NCBI RefSeq assembly: GCF_022808175.1
Contig: NZ_JALGBX010000030.1
Span: forward strand, 57,274 to 121,273
DNA length: 64,000 bases
Reading direction: 5' to 3'
Origin: Streptomyces sp. AP-93
Lineage (GTDB): Bacteria > Actinomycetota > Actinomycetes > Streptomycetales > Streptomycetaceae
The position numbers were made by a program, and so were the translations under genes. This document shows positions 52,663 to 60,344 of the stretch, one piece after another. The first letter of the stretch is position 1. Every line of letters begins with the position of its first letter. The notes below the pieces were generated by a model, which searched no databases, had not been told where the DNA came from, and worked only from the letters and a program-made list of their open reading frames with translations.

Positions 52663-53901
52663 ATGACTGCCACCTCGCTGGACGCCACGGCGTTCGCCGC
52701 CGCCCGGGACCGGCCGTCTCCGCGCCCCGCGGTGCAGCTGCCGATCGCCCTCCAGGCCAACGCCCTGCAGGCGCTGTGCCGCCAGGTCTTCGCGTTCCGC
52801 CTCGTGATGATCGCCCTCGGGACGCCGGTGGTGCTGAGCCGCACGGCACCCGGGACGCCGACGCACCTGGCGGGCGGCGCGGTGCTGCTCACCTTGCTGC
52901 TGTCCTACGTCCTGCTCCGCGACTGGGAGCGCTTCGGACCGCTGCTCCTGCGCCACCGCTGGCCACTGGCGGTCGACTGGGTGTTCTTCAGCGGACTGCT
53001 GCTCCTGACGGCCACCCCCGGTTCCCCGCTCCTCCTCGCCTCGGTGTGCACCCCGCTGCTGGCCGGGATCGTCTACGGCCGACGCGGCGCGGCGGTCTAC
53101 GCGGTGGTCCAGGCGGCCGTGGTGGCGGCGGTCGCCGAGGCCCTGACACTGGCGGTGCTCTGCGTCCTGGCGGGCGCGGCCGGGGCCTCCCTGCGCGGCC
53201 TGCTCCTCCGCTTCGGCACGGCCGGCCAGGCCCTGCTGGAGACCAGGGCCCGCCTGGTGGTGGCGGAAGCAGTACAGGCCGAACGGGACCACCTGGCCCG
53301 CGAGCTGCACGACTCCGTCGCGAAGACCCTGCACGGCCTCGCCCTGGCCGCCGACTCCCTGACCCGCACCACCGACCCGGCGACCCTCCGCCACCAGGCC
53401 GCCCTGGTGTCCGGCGCGGCCCGCCGCGCGGTGGCGGAGTCCCGGGACGTACTGGCCGACCTGCGCCGGGACCTGGACGCGCCGGGGGTTTCGCTGGCCT
53501 CGGAACTCCGGGCCCGGATCGATGCTGATACGGCTGAGCTGCGCGTGAGCGGCACCCTCCCGGTGGTGCCCTCTCCGGTGGCCCGGCACTTGCTGGCGGT
53601 GGCGGGGGAGGCGCTGGAGAACGCCCGTCGCCATGCGGGAGCGGAACGGATCACGGTCGAGGCAGCCGTAGCCGCCTCCGACCTCCTACTGGTGATCGAA
53701 GACGACGGCCGGGGCCTCCCGGCTGCTGTGGACCTCGCGTCGCTGCACGGCGCGGGCCGCTTCGGCCTGCTGGGCATGGCGGAACGCGCAGCCGCGATCG
53801 GCGCCCGCCTCCACATAGGAGCCCGCCCGGGCGGGCAGCCGGGGACCCAGGTCCGCCTGACCCTTCCGCTGGCGGCCCTCGCTGCGGGGAGGAGTGCGTG
53901 A
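52663..53901 (+). CDS. Sensor histidine kinase (NarL-type, HisKA_3)
   Basis: A 412-residue kinase inside the pilus locus. Five to six N-terminal membrane helices (~45-185), a HisKA_3 dimerisation box RDHLARELHDSVAKTLHG with phospho-His216, and an HATPase domain with GEALENARRHAG (N box), EDDGRG and GRFGLLGMAERA. It likely senses an envelope cue and phosphorylates the next-door response regulator to control pilin expression. Confidence 0.9.
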   Translation: MTATSLDATAFAAARDRPSPRPAVQLPIALQANALQALCRQVFAFRLVMIALGTPVVLSRTAPGTPTHLAGGAVLLTLLLSYVLLRDWERFGPLLLRHRWPLAVDWVFFSGLLLLTATPGSPLLLASVCTPLLAGIVYGRRGAAVYAVVQAAVVAAVAEALTLAVLCVLAGAAGASLRGLLLRFGTAGQALLETRARLVVAEAVQAERDHLARELHDSVAKTLHGLALAADSLTRTTDPATLRHQAALVSGAARRAVAESRDVLADLRRDLDAPGVSLASELRARIDADTAELRVSGTLPVVPSPVARHLLAVAGEALENARRHAGAERITVEAAVAASDLLLVIEDDGRGLPAAVDLASLHGAGRFGLLGMAERAAAIGARLHIGARPGGQPGTQVRLTLPLAALAAGRSA

Positions 53902-54587
53902 TGGCCCCGCTGCGCGTCCTGATCGCCGACGACAACCCGGTCGTACGGGCCGGCCTGTCGGCCCTCCTGGCCACCGCGGAGGACATCGAGGTGGCGGCAG
54001 AGGCGGCCGACGGCCGGGAGGCGCTCCGCCTGACGCGGCTGCACGCTCCCGATGTGGTCCTCCTGGACGTCCGGATGCCGGGGGTGGACGGCATCTCGGC
54101 GCTGCCCCACCTGGTGCAGCTCGCTCCGGTGCTGATGCTGACGTACAGCCAGGAGTCCGAGATCGTCCGGGAGGCGCTGCTCCTGGGTGCGGGCGGCTAC
54201 TTGGTGCACGGCGAATTCACGCCGGACCACCTCGTCGCAGCCGTCCGCGACGTCCGCGCGGGGCGGGCGCATTTCAGCCCGACGGCGGCGAGCGCGGTGC
54301 TCGCGGAACTCCGGACCTCTTCGCATCAGCAACGAACTGTGGGACAGTCTTCGGAGCGTCTTCCCAACCATGCTGTGTTCGGGCTGAGTTCACGTGAGGA
54401 GGAGGTCATGGGTCTCATCGCTTCCGGCATGAGTAACCAGCAGATCGCAGCCAGTTGCTTTATCAGCGAGAAGACGGTCAAGAACCACATCAACCGGATC
54501 TTCGCGAAGCTCCAGACCGCCACGCGCAGCGAGGCGATAGCCCGTTGGCTGGGAACCGCCCGTCCGGGGGTGGCTGGCCGTGGGTAG
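53901..54587 (+). CDS. LuxR/NarL-type response regulator
   Basis: A 228-residue regulator; I choose ATG 53901 because AGGAG lies six bases upstream, versus GTG 53898. Receiver domain with the acidic pair ADDN and phospho-Asp56 (LLDVRMPG). The usual conserved Lys of the receiver (in GYLLKD) is His (GYLVHGEF), which may alter phosphorylation chemistry. C-terminal LuxR HTH: LSSREEEVMGLIASGMSNQQIA and EKTVKNHINRI. Coupled to the kinase gene; its likely target is the downstream pilin promoter. Confidence 0.88.
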   Translation: MAPLRVLIADDNPVVRAGLSALLATAEDIEVAAEAADGREALRLTRLHAPDVVLLDVRMPGVDGISALPHLVQLAPVLMLTYSQESEIVREALLLGAGGYLVHGEFTPDHLVAAVRDVRAGRAHFSPTAASAVLAELRTSSHQQRTVGQSSERLPNHAVFGLSSREEEVMGLIASGMSNQQIAASCFISEKTVKNHINRIFAKLQTATRSEAIARWLGTARPGVAGRG

Positions 54588-54613
54588 ACGGAGTGCGCAG
54601 TGGGTCCGTAATT

Positions 54614-54627
54614 GGGTCCCGGGACCC
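54614..54627. promoter_or_regulatory. 14-bp perfect palindrome upstream of flp
   Basis: GGGTCCCGGGACCC followed by TTT, with a second TGGGTCC 14 bp to its left, in the 110-bp gap between the response regulator and pilin genes. Could be an operator for that regulator or a weak processing/terminator hairpin allowing higher pilin expression. Confidence 0.4.
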
Positions 54628-54697
54628 TTTGCAACTGCTGGTGCGTCGACGTACCGTCCGCGAACCGATACCGGCGCCGGCTCTGGAGAGGACTCCC

Positions 54698-54898
54698 ATG
54701 CTGCACCTCAGGCTGCTCAAGGCGATCGTCGAACGGAAGAACCGGATGCGGCGGGGTGGGGACGAGGGGCAGACGGTCTTCGAGTACCTGGGGATCATCG
54801 TGATCATCGCGCTGATCATCGCGGCGATCATCGCAACCGGCCTTGCGGGCGACATCGCGGGGGAGATTCAGACCGTCTTGGACAACATCACGAGTTGA
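54698..54898 (+). CDS. flp: Flp-type major pilin
   Basis: A 66-residue prepilin. Leader ~24 residues ending in Gly24, then QTVFEYLGIIVIIALIIAA with the Flp Glu-Tyr pair (Glu29-Tyr30) and one hydrophobic helix. GGAGAGGA lies upstream. It would be cut by a prepilin peptidase (no tadV gene is seen in the window) and polymerised by CpaF/TadB/TadC. Confidence 0.9.
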   Translation: MLHLRLLKAIVERKNRMRRGGDEGQTVFEYLGIIVIIALIIAAIIATGLAGDIAGEIQTVLDNITS

Positions 54899-55494
54899 TG
54901 GCTGGGTTGGGCTCGCGTGACCGGGGACAGGTTCTCCCCTTCTACGCCGCGATGATGTTCTGCCTGCTCTTCGCCGCGTTGGTCTTCGTCACCGTCGGGA
55001 TGGCGGGGGCCACGCGCAGCGATGCGCAGGGTGCCGCCGATGCGGCGGCGCTCGCCGCTGCGCGGGAGGTCAGGGACAACGCGTTCGTGGGCAGGAATCT
55101 CCTCACGCTCACACCGGCGGATTGGGACGAGATCCTCAGGGGTCGCCGCTTCGACACTAAGGGGGCCTGTGTCAAGGCGCAGGACTTCGCTGGCTCGAAC
55201 GAGGCTTCTGCGGTATGCGATTTCAACGTCCCCGAGTTCACCGTCGCGGTGACCACCAACGACGCGGTCGGGGACTCGGTCATCCCGGCTACCGAGACCT
55301 TGCTTGGCCAGGCCAGGGCGACGGCCTTGATCGAACCACGCTGCTTCCTGGATCCCGCGCCCACCCCACCACCGCCACCCGGGCATGTCGGCATCAAGTG
55401 CCGGGGCGGAGGAGTGATCACCGTGGATCCGTCGGATCCAGGCCCGTTGCACAAGCTGGCGAGGAAGCTCTTCGTCGTGCGACTGACCGACTGA
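54898..55494 (+). CDS. TadG-like pilus assembly protein
   Basis: A 198-residue protein whose ATG shares a base with the flp stop. N-terminal RGQVLPFYAAMMFCLLFAAL is the TadG/TadE_N membrane segment, followed by SDAQGAADAAALAAAREV typical of Tad_N. No VWA domain follows, so it is shorter than proteobacterial TadG. Two further Cys pairs lie outside the membrane. Confidence 0.8.
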   Translation: MAGLGSRDRGQVLPFYAAMMFCLLFAALVFVTVGMAGATRSDAQGAADAAALAAAREVRDNAFVGRNLLTLTPADWDEILRGRRFDTKGACVKAQDFAGSNEASAVCDFNVPEFTVAVTTNDAVGDSVIPATETLLGQARATALIEPRCFLDPAPTPPPPPGHVGIKCRGGGVITVDPSDPGPLHKLARKLFVVRLTD

Positions 55495-55524
55495 CATCGA
55501 ACAAGAGACAAGGAAACGGCGTAC

Positions 55525-56112
55525 ATGAGCATTCGGCAGAAGGTGAAGGTCCGTGGGGGAGCGGCCGTTGCGGTTGCGGCGGTCTTGGCCCTTGCGTTGG
55601 CCGGATGCGGCGGAGGCGGCGAGAAGGCGAAGGAGCCGACGAAGTCCGAGTCTCCCCAGAGCCAGGCAAGTAGCCCTCAGCAGCCCGCGCCCACCGCAAG
55701 CAAGGACTCGGGGCCTCTCGAAGTAATTGCTACGGCACAAGGGCCTTCCAGCATCGTCTTGGAGGTCAATTCAGCTGTACGCGACCAAGACGGGTACGTC
55801 ACTGTCAGCGGTCAGATCAAGAACGCAGGTTCCACGACGTTCTCCCAGTTCGGTTCTCTGCGCGGTGAGGAGAAGACGGCCAGTCACGGGTCGGTTGCCG
55901 GCGCAACTTTGGTCGATGCTGTGGGCAAGAAGCGCTACTTCGTGCTGCGTGACACAGAGGGGCGGTGTGCATGCACAACCGGTCTCGCGAACATCAAGGG
56001 TGGGGAGAGCATCGCCTTCTTCGCGCAGTTCCCCTCGCCACCGGCCACCACCACCGAGGTCGTGTTTGGTCTGCCGACCTTTGCCGCGGCCACCATCAAA
56101 ATCTCCGGGTGA
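55525..56112 (+). CDS. Lipoprotein of pilus locus, unknown function
   Basis: A 195-residue lipoprotein: lipobox LALAGC with Cys28, a Ser/Pro/Lys-rich tether (~32-62), then a beta-sandwich-like domain resembling DUF4352/telomeric-repeat-like extracellular domains (SGQIKNAGSTTFSQF) and a CAC motif. Placed between TadG-like and OmpA-like genes. Codons are less GC-biased than neighbours. Confidence 0.7.
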   Translation: MSIRQKVKVRGGAAVAVAAVLALALAGCGGGGEKAKEPTKSESPQSQASSPQQPAPTASKDSGPLEVIATAQGPSSIVLEVNSAVRDQDGYVTVSGQIKNAGSTTFSQFGSLRGEEKTASHGSVAGATLVDAVGKKRYFVLRDTEGRCACTTGLANIKGGESIAFFAQFPSPPATTTEVVFGLPTFAAATIKISG

Positions 56113-56116
56113 CCCC

Positions 56117-56752
56117 ATGACCAAACGCCATCGCACCACAGCTGCCACAGCCGTCGCCGGCCTCGTCATTGCCGGGGCCCATTTCATCAGCGCGACCAGT
56201 GCCTACGCGGACGACGTCACGCCGTCCGTGCCCCCGGGCACCGAACCTTCGGCCTCTGCGCCCCCGCCCATCAGGCCCGACTCCCCGGGGCTGAAACTCC
56301 CCCAGGGCGGCGTACTCGCACCCTCAAAGGTGCTGGACATGGTGGAGGTCGTCGAAGACCTCGGTGGCGAGGAACGGCGCCAGGAGACGAACCAGACCGT
56401 CATGATGGCGCTGCAGTCCGAGGTGATGTTCCCCGAGGACAGTGCCATCTTCAATGCCCAGGCCGCCGCTCGTATCCAGGCCATCGCGCAGGAGATCAAC
56501 TCCCAGAAGGCCACCACCGTCCGGGTCTTTGGCTTCACCGACGACCAGGGCAGCTACGAGCACGGCAAGGAACTCTCCAAGAAGCGCGCCGACGCGGTCC
56601 AGGCCGAGCTGGCGAAGACGGTGACGAACCCCGGCGTCACCTTCGACGTACGCGGCTACAGCGAGGACTACCCGATCGCCGACAACGGCACCGAGGAAGG
56701 CCGCAAGAAGAACCGCCGCGTGGAGATCACCTTCCCGCGCAGCAGCAAGTAG
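56117..56752 (+). CDS. Secreted OmpA-family protein of pilus locus
   Basis: A 211-residue exported protein: signal ~1-32 (ends SAYA), Pro-rich segment, then an OmpA-like peptidoglycan-binding domain with VRVFGFTDDQGS, LSKKRADAVQ and GRKKNRRVEI. In a monoderm this would anchor a complex to cell wall. It closes the Tad locus before a terminator and may tether the pilus to peptidoglycan. Confidence 0.87.
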   Translation: MTKRHRTTAATAVAGLVIAGAHFISATSAYADDVTPSVPPGTEPSASAPPPIRPDSPGLKLPQGGVLAPSKVLDMVEVVEDLGGEERRQETNQTVMMALQSEVMFPEDSAIFNAQAAARIQAIAQEINSQKATTVRVFGFTDDQGSYEHGKELSKKRADAVQAELAKTVTNPGVTFDVRGYSEDYPIADNGTEEGRKKNRRVEITFPRSSK

Positions 56753-56757
56753 TGCCG

Positions 56758-56789
56758 GACCCCGTCCCCGCTCCGGCGGGGGCGGGGTC
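56758..56789. terminator. Bidirectional terminator closing the Tad locus
   Basis: A 14-bp stem (one G-T pair) GACCCCGTCCCCGC/GCGGGGGCGGGGTC with loop TCCG, between convergent genes. Confidence 0.8.
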
Positions 56790-56985
56790 AGTCCGTCAGC
56801 AGGTGGTCGGCCTTGCCGGCCTTGATGTCCCGGATGAGCTGGTGCAGTGCCTCGCGGGTGTCCGTGAGGTACGTGTGCTCCTGGCCGGATAGGGCTATGT
56901 AGCTGTTGCCCTCCCCGTCCACCCCGATCCGGTAGCAGGAGTTCCCCTCGCCGCAGAAGGGGTCCTCCCAGGTCACGTCGGTCAC
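56788..56985 (-). CDS. Small partner protein of XRE regulator (DUF397-like position)
   Basis: A 65-residue protein. A GTG at 57000 overlaps the XRE stop, but AGAGGGG precedes the GTG at 56985, which I prefer. It starts TDVTWEDPFCGEGN and has a helical C-terminus. It sits where DUF397 proteins normally follow XRE/DUF5753 genes and may be a divergent relative; the DUF397 core is not clearly matched. Confidence 0.65.
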   Translation of the reverse strand: MTDVTWEDPFCGEGNSCYRIGVDGEGNSYIALSGQEHTYLTDTREALHQLIRDIKAGKADHLLTD

Positions 56986-56996
56986 GGTGTCCCCTC

Positions 56997-57848
56997 TCAC
57001 AGTTCGCTCGCGATGGAGTGGATGAAGTCCCGGGATGCCCCCGGAGGTAGCGCCATCTGCTCCATCAGCTCGAAATGAGCTCGGTACTTCGCGAGTTGGG
57101 TCTCGGCGTGGAGGAAGTCGGGCCCGTGTGAGTTGTCGATCTGCACGGTGTCGAGTTGCGCCGTCGGCCCTTCCGCGTAGAGCACCGTTTGCCCTGCTCC
57201 CGGAAAGCCGCCCGCCTCGAACGGGAGGACGAGCAGAGTCACATTGTCCTGTTCGGAGCGCTGGATCAAGTGGTTCAGCTGCGCCCGCAGGATGTCCCTA
57301 CTACCGAACCGCAACCGCAGGGCGGCTTCGTGCACGACGGTCACGAACGTGGGAGCGTTCTCGCCGTCCAGGACGCTCTGGCGCTCGACGCGCAGTGCCA
57401 GTCGCAATGCGACCTCGTGCTCGGGGAGCGCGGGGATGACCATGCGGAACACGGCGAGAGCGTGGTCTGAGGTCTGGAGCAGCCCCGGCATGTGGTGAGG
57501 GTACGCGACCCGCATGCGGATGCTGCGGGACTCCAACTCGGCGATGTCCAGAAAGCCTTGCGGTACTTGTCCCCTGTAACGGTCCCACCATCGAGGGCCT
57601 GCGGGCAGGGCCATGTCCGTCAGCCCGGCGATGTATCGCTCGTCATCCACTTGGCAGTTGGCGGCCAGTGTGCGGATCCGGTCGGTCGAGATGGCGCGGG
57701 TGCCCGACTCCATGGCGGAGATCGCGCCGCGGTCCACGCCCAGCAGGCCCGCCGTGAACTCGGCTGAGAGCCCTGCTGACGTGCGCATTCGGCGCAGTTC
57801 GTACCCCAGTCGCTTCTGGCGCTCGGTGGGAGCTGTCCTCGCGGTCAT
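56997..57848 (-). CDS. XRE-family regulator with DUF5753 domain
   Basis: A 283-residue streptomycete-type regulator. HTH at about 10-65 (LGYELRRMRTSAGLSAEF, GVDRGAISAMESGTRAIS), then the DUF5753 domain (ESRSIRMRVAYPHHMPGLLQT, VTLLVLPFEAGGFPG). Such genes form triads with a DUF397-like protein and a divergent ATP-binding protein. All three parts are here, but the ATP-binding gene is split by IS110. A GGGCC-A6-GGCCC hairpin at 57911-57928 is in the shared promoter gap. Confidence 0.92.
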   Translation of the reverse strand: MTARTAPTERQKRLGYELRRMRTSAGLSAEFTAGLLGVDRGAISAMESGTRAISTDRIRTLAANCQVDDERYIAGLTDMALPAGPRWWDRYRGQVPQGFLDIAELESRSIRMRVAYPHHMPGLLQTSDHALAVFRMVIPALPEHEVALRLALRVERQSVLDGENAPTFVTVVHEAALRLRFGSRDILRAQLNHLIQRSEQDNVTLLVLPFEAGGFPGAGQTVLYAEGPTAQLDTVQIDNSHGPDFLHAETQLAKYRAHFELMEQMALPPGASRDFIHSIASEL

Positions 57849-57974
57849 GGGGTGCAGTCTTGCGCGTCGACAGCCCCTCGTGCCACGAACGGCTGACTTC
57901 TGCCGGGTGGCGGGCCAAAAAAGGCCCGAGCGCGCTACATTCGGTAATGCACCGCTCACGCAAGGGAGTTGGAA

Positions 57975-58096
57975 GTGCATCGCCGCAGCATGCCTCGGCC
58001 TCGGCGACGAGCCACTGCCCCCACACAACGCGAGAGCAACCCGTGCGCGTCGAGCTCACCGGAGTCACGTCCTCATCCGCGTCACGACAGGGAGTC
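57975..58096 (+). pseudogene. 5' part of ATP-binding regulator gene, cut off by IS110
   Basis: GTG 57975 with GGGAG upstream opens a frame that reaches GGAGTC at 58091-58096. Joining it to the second GGAGTC (59515-59520) restores one uninterrupted frame into the ATP-binding protein at 59525: 41 codons, then Val and Met. In the present allele it ends at a TGA inside the element after about 42 codons. This shows where the IS entered and that the original protein had a longer N-terminus. Confidence 0.65.
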
Positions 58097-58108
58097 TCAA
58101 TGACGAAG

Positions 58109-59311
58109 TCAAGCCGCTTGCGTGACCGGTGGGGCGGGGGTGAAGGCCCGGTTGTCACGCAGAAGTGCCCACAGGACGCTGGCGCGTCGACGGGCCAGTG
58201 CGATGACGGCCTGGACGTGTTTGCAGCCCTCGGCGCGCTTCTTCAGGTAGAAGTCCCGGTTCGGCCCGTCGCGGATGATGCTGGTCTGCGCGGACATGTA
58301 GAAGACCCGCCGCAGGCGGCGGCTGTAGCGCTTGGGCCGATGGAAGTTCCCGGTGCGGCGGCCGGAGTCGCGGGCGACGGGCACGAGCCCGGCGGCCGAG
58401 GCGAGGTGACCGGCGTCGGTGTAGGCGGTCAGGTCACCGGCCGCGACGACGAACTCGGCCCCGAGGAGGGGGCCCATGCCGGGCATCGACTCGATGACCG
58501 GCGCCTGCGGATGCGTGCGGAAGGTGTCGCGGATCTGCCGGTCGATCTTCTTGATCCGGTCGTTCAGGGCCAGGATCTGGGTGGCGAGATCGGCGACGAT
58601 CTGCGCGGCGACGTCCTCGCCGGGCAGCGTGGTGTGTTGGGCCTGGGCCGCTTCCAGGGCGGCTGCCGCGACCTGGTCGGCACTGCGTACGTGGCGGTTT
58701 GCGAGCCAGGCCGTCAGTCGCGCATGGCCGCGGCGGCGCAGAGCGGCGGGGGTCTGGTAGCCGGTCAGCAGCACGAGGGCGCCTTTGTGGCTGCTGTAGT
58801 CGAAGGCCCGCTCCAGTGCTGGGAAGATGCCGGTCAGGACGTCACGGAGTCGGTTGATCATCCGGACTCGGTCGGCCATCAGGTCGGATCGGTGGGTGGT
58901 CAGCAGCGCGAGGTCGGCTGCCAGTTGGGCAGGTACGTCGATCGCGGTGAAGTCCTGGCGGTGGCGGGCGGTTTCGGCGATGGCGTAGGCGTCGCGGGCG
59001 TCGGTCTTCGCCTCGCCCCGGTAGGCCCCCGCCATGCGGTTGACGGTGCGGCCGGGCACGTAGACGGCCTTCTGGCCGTGCGCTGCGAGCAGGGCCAGCA
59101 GCAGGGCCGAGGCTGTGCCGGAGATGTCCACTGCCCAGTGGACTGCGTCGGCCAGATCCAGGATCTCGCCCATCGCGGTCAGGATCGCTGTCTCGTCGTT
59201 GTCGATCTTCTTCGACCACAGGGTCGCGCCGCTGTTGTCGACCACCGCCGCCCAGTGGTGGCCCTTGCCGGCGTCGATACCGGCCCAGACCTGGTCCCGT
59301 TGCTCGTTCAC
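58109..59311 (-). CDS. IS110-family transposase (bridge-RNA recombinase)
   Basis: A 400-residue recombinase; GTG 59311 with AGGAGGGG upstream. N-terminal DEDD RuvC-like domain begins WAGIDAGKGHHWAAVVD with later Asp residues in DISGTAS and KTDARDAYAIAE. A coiled linker (about 200-260) precedes the transposase_20 domain: ESMPGMGPLLGAEF, LASAAGLVPVARDSG (catalytic-Ser region) and YMSAQTSI. It appears full length and intact, so the element may be active. Confidence 0.92.
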   Translation of the reverse strand: MNEQRDQVWAGIDAGKGHHWAAVVDNSGATLWSKKIDNDETAILTAMGEILDLADAVHWAVDISGTASALLLALLAAHGQKAVYVPGRTVNRMAGAYRGEAKTDARDAYAIAETARHRQDFTAIDVPAQLAADLALLTTHRSDLMADRVRMINRLRDVLTGIFPALERAFDYSSHKGALVLLTGYQTPAALRRRGHARLTAWLANRHVRSADQVAAAALEAAQAQHTTLPGEDVAAQIVADLATQILALNDRIKKIDRQIRDTFRTHPQAPVIESMPGMGPLLGAEFVVAAGDLTAYTDAGHLASAAGLVPVARDSGRRTGNFHRPKRYSRRLRRVFYMSAQTSIIRDGPNRDFYLKKRAEGCKHVQAVIALARRRASVLWALLRDNRAFTPAPPVTQAA

Positions 59312-59514
59312 TTGCCCCTCCTCGTGCCGCACGGCATGCCGTTGGCCCGAGGAACACCCCGCTGTCATCTCCGTAATCAGCGACCGCACACAGCGCGCAC
59401 ATCTCAATCAGCAGCCAGGGCGCCCCGAAGAGCCGGACGGCCACTCCCTGCGAGCCACGACTGGCAAGCCGTCATTAGCCACATCCGGCCCTCCCGGGCC
59501 GCCTAACAACTTAC
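59312..59514 (-). ncRNA. Candidate IS110 bridge RNA in the left end
   Basis: The 203-bp non-coding left end upstream of the transposase is where IS110-group elements encode the bridge RNA that pairs with donor and target DNA. Hairpin potential is visible (for example GGCATGCCGTGC and CCCGGGAGGGCC stretches). I have not folded it or assigned the guide loops; the call rests on position and family knowledge. Confidence 0.5.
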
Positions 59515-59524
59515 GGAGTCCGTC

Positions 59525-60043
59525 ATGCTCAGCCCCTTCATGCCCGCAAGTCCCGGCTGCTTCGACGCTTGCCCGCCAAGCGATGAGCCGCCGTCCCCCG
59601 ACGGGCTGTCGTGCAGCCTGACCGTGCCCGGGGAGCCGTACAGCGCCCAGATCGCGCGCAGCACCGTACGGTCCGTCCTGCACGCACATCACCTCGACCG
59701 GGTCGCGCCCGCCGCCGTACAGGTCGTCGGCGAACTCATCGCCACAGCCTGGTACTTGGACCCCGGCCGGAGCCTGTACCTCGCCCTCCGCCACCGCGAG
59801 GGGGCTCTGCGGCTCACCGTCTACGACGGGCACACTTCCCACACCCATCCCCGCCTCGCCGCCCACTGCGAGGCCCGCCGCCGCGCCGCCCTGCGCGTGA
59901 TGGCCGCCGTCGTGCGGGACTGCGGCGGGGCCTGGGGCTTCGGGGAGTCGCGGGAGCCCGGCGGCGGGACGCGGACCTGGGCGAGCCTGCCGGTGGCGGG
60001 GGCCGCCGGGTACCTGGCCGGGTCAGCGGCTGCGCCGGAGTGA
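59525..60043 (+). CDS. ATP-binding (HATPase, anti-sigma-like) regulator, N-terminally clipped by IS110
   Basis: A 172-residue protein of the streptomycete ATP-binding family that partners XRE/DUF5753 regulators. SCSLTVPGEPYSAQIARSTV opens the HATPase fold; VGELIATAW is an N-box-like region with Asn replaced, and LRLTVYDG gives the Asp of the G1-like box. GGAG from the IS junction lies before ATG 59525, so expression may persist from this internal start. It may act on a sigma or anti-sigma pathway. A degraded second copy of its 3' part lies at 62031-62158. Confidence 0.72.
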   Translation: MLSPFMPASPGCFDACPPSDEPPSPDGLSCSLTVPGEPYSAQIARSTVRSVLHAHHLDRVAPAAVQVVGELIATAWYLDPGRSLYLALRHREGALRLTVYDGHTSHTHPRLAAHCEARRRAALRVMAAVVRDCGGAWGFGESREPGGGTRTWASLPVAGAAGYLAGSAAAPE

Positions 60044-60230
60044 CGGTGACCGCGTCGGTGCCCTCGTCGACGTTGACGGGCGTCGGCGTCGGCGTCGGCG
60101 TCAGCGGTCGGGCGACCGCTGCCTATGATCGTCGCGCTGGGGGAGCCGCGTGACGTCCCGTCTGCCGACCGGCGGCGTCACGCTCAGGGGGAGTAGCGAG
60201 CATGGCCATCCCCTGATCTTCGCTGGGAAT
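60044..60230. other. Gap with promoter-like TATGAT and a short truncated start
   Basis: Contains GTCGGC microrepeats (about 60080-60100), a TATGAT box at 60124-60129 and a GTG at 60150 with GGGGGAG upstream that opens a frame of about 25 codons before running into the TnpB left end. It looks like the start of a gene cut off by that element. No product can be named. Confidence 0.3.
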
Positions 60231-60248
60231 CCCGGCCTTTAGGCCGGG
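60231..60248. repeat. Left-end hairpin of tnpB element
   Basis: Perfect 7-bp stem CCCGGCC/GGCCGGG with loop TTTA, ~100 bp before tnpB, in the style of IS200/IS605 subterminal palindromes. Confidence 0.7.
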
Positions 60249-60344
60249 CGGGAAAGCGATCCTTGGCCCGGAGGCGCGGAGCGGCGGAGTTCGCTGCGTT
60301 GTCAGTGGCCTCCGCTAGGTTGATGACACCTTGACCGAAGGGGG

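Larger units (their letters stand above)
58091..59520 (-). mobile_element. IS110-family insertion sequence
   Basis: About 1.42 kb bounded by two copies of GGAGTC (58091-58096 and 59515-59520; GACTCC in the transposase direction, containing a CT core as in IS110/IS621). Only ~12 bp lie beyond the transposase stop while ~203 bp precede its start, the IS110-group layout. No terminal inverted repeats are evident, as expected. Confidence 0.75.

Noticed and set aside
60080..60100. GTCGGC microrepeats as a coding Val-Gly repeat
   Set aside because: No frame with a supported start and stop covers them; they are a short simple repeat in a gap.
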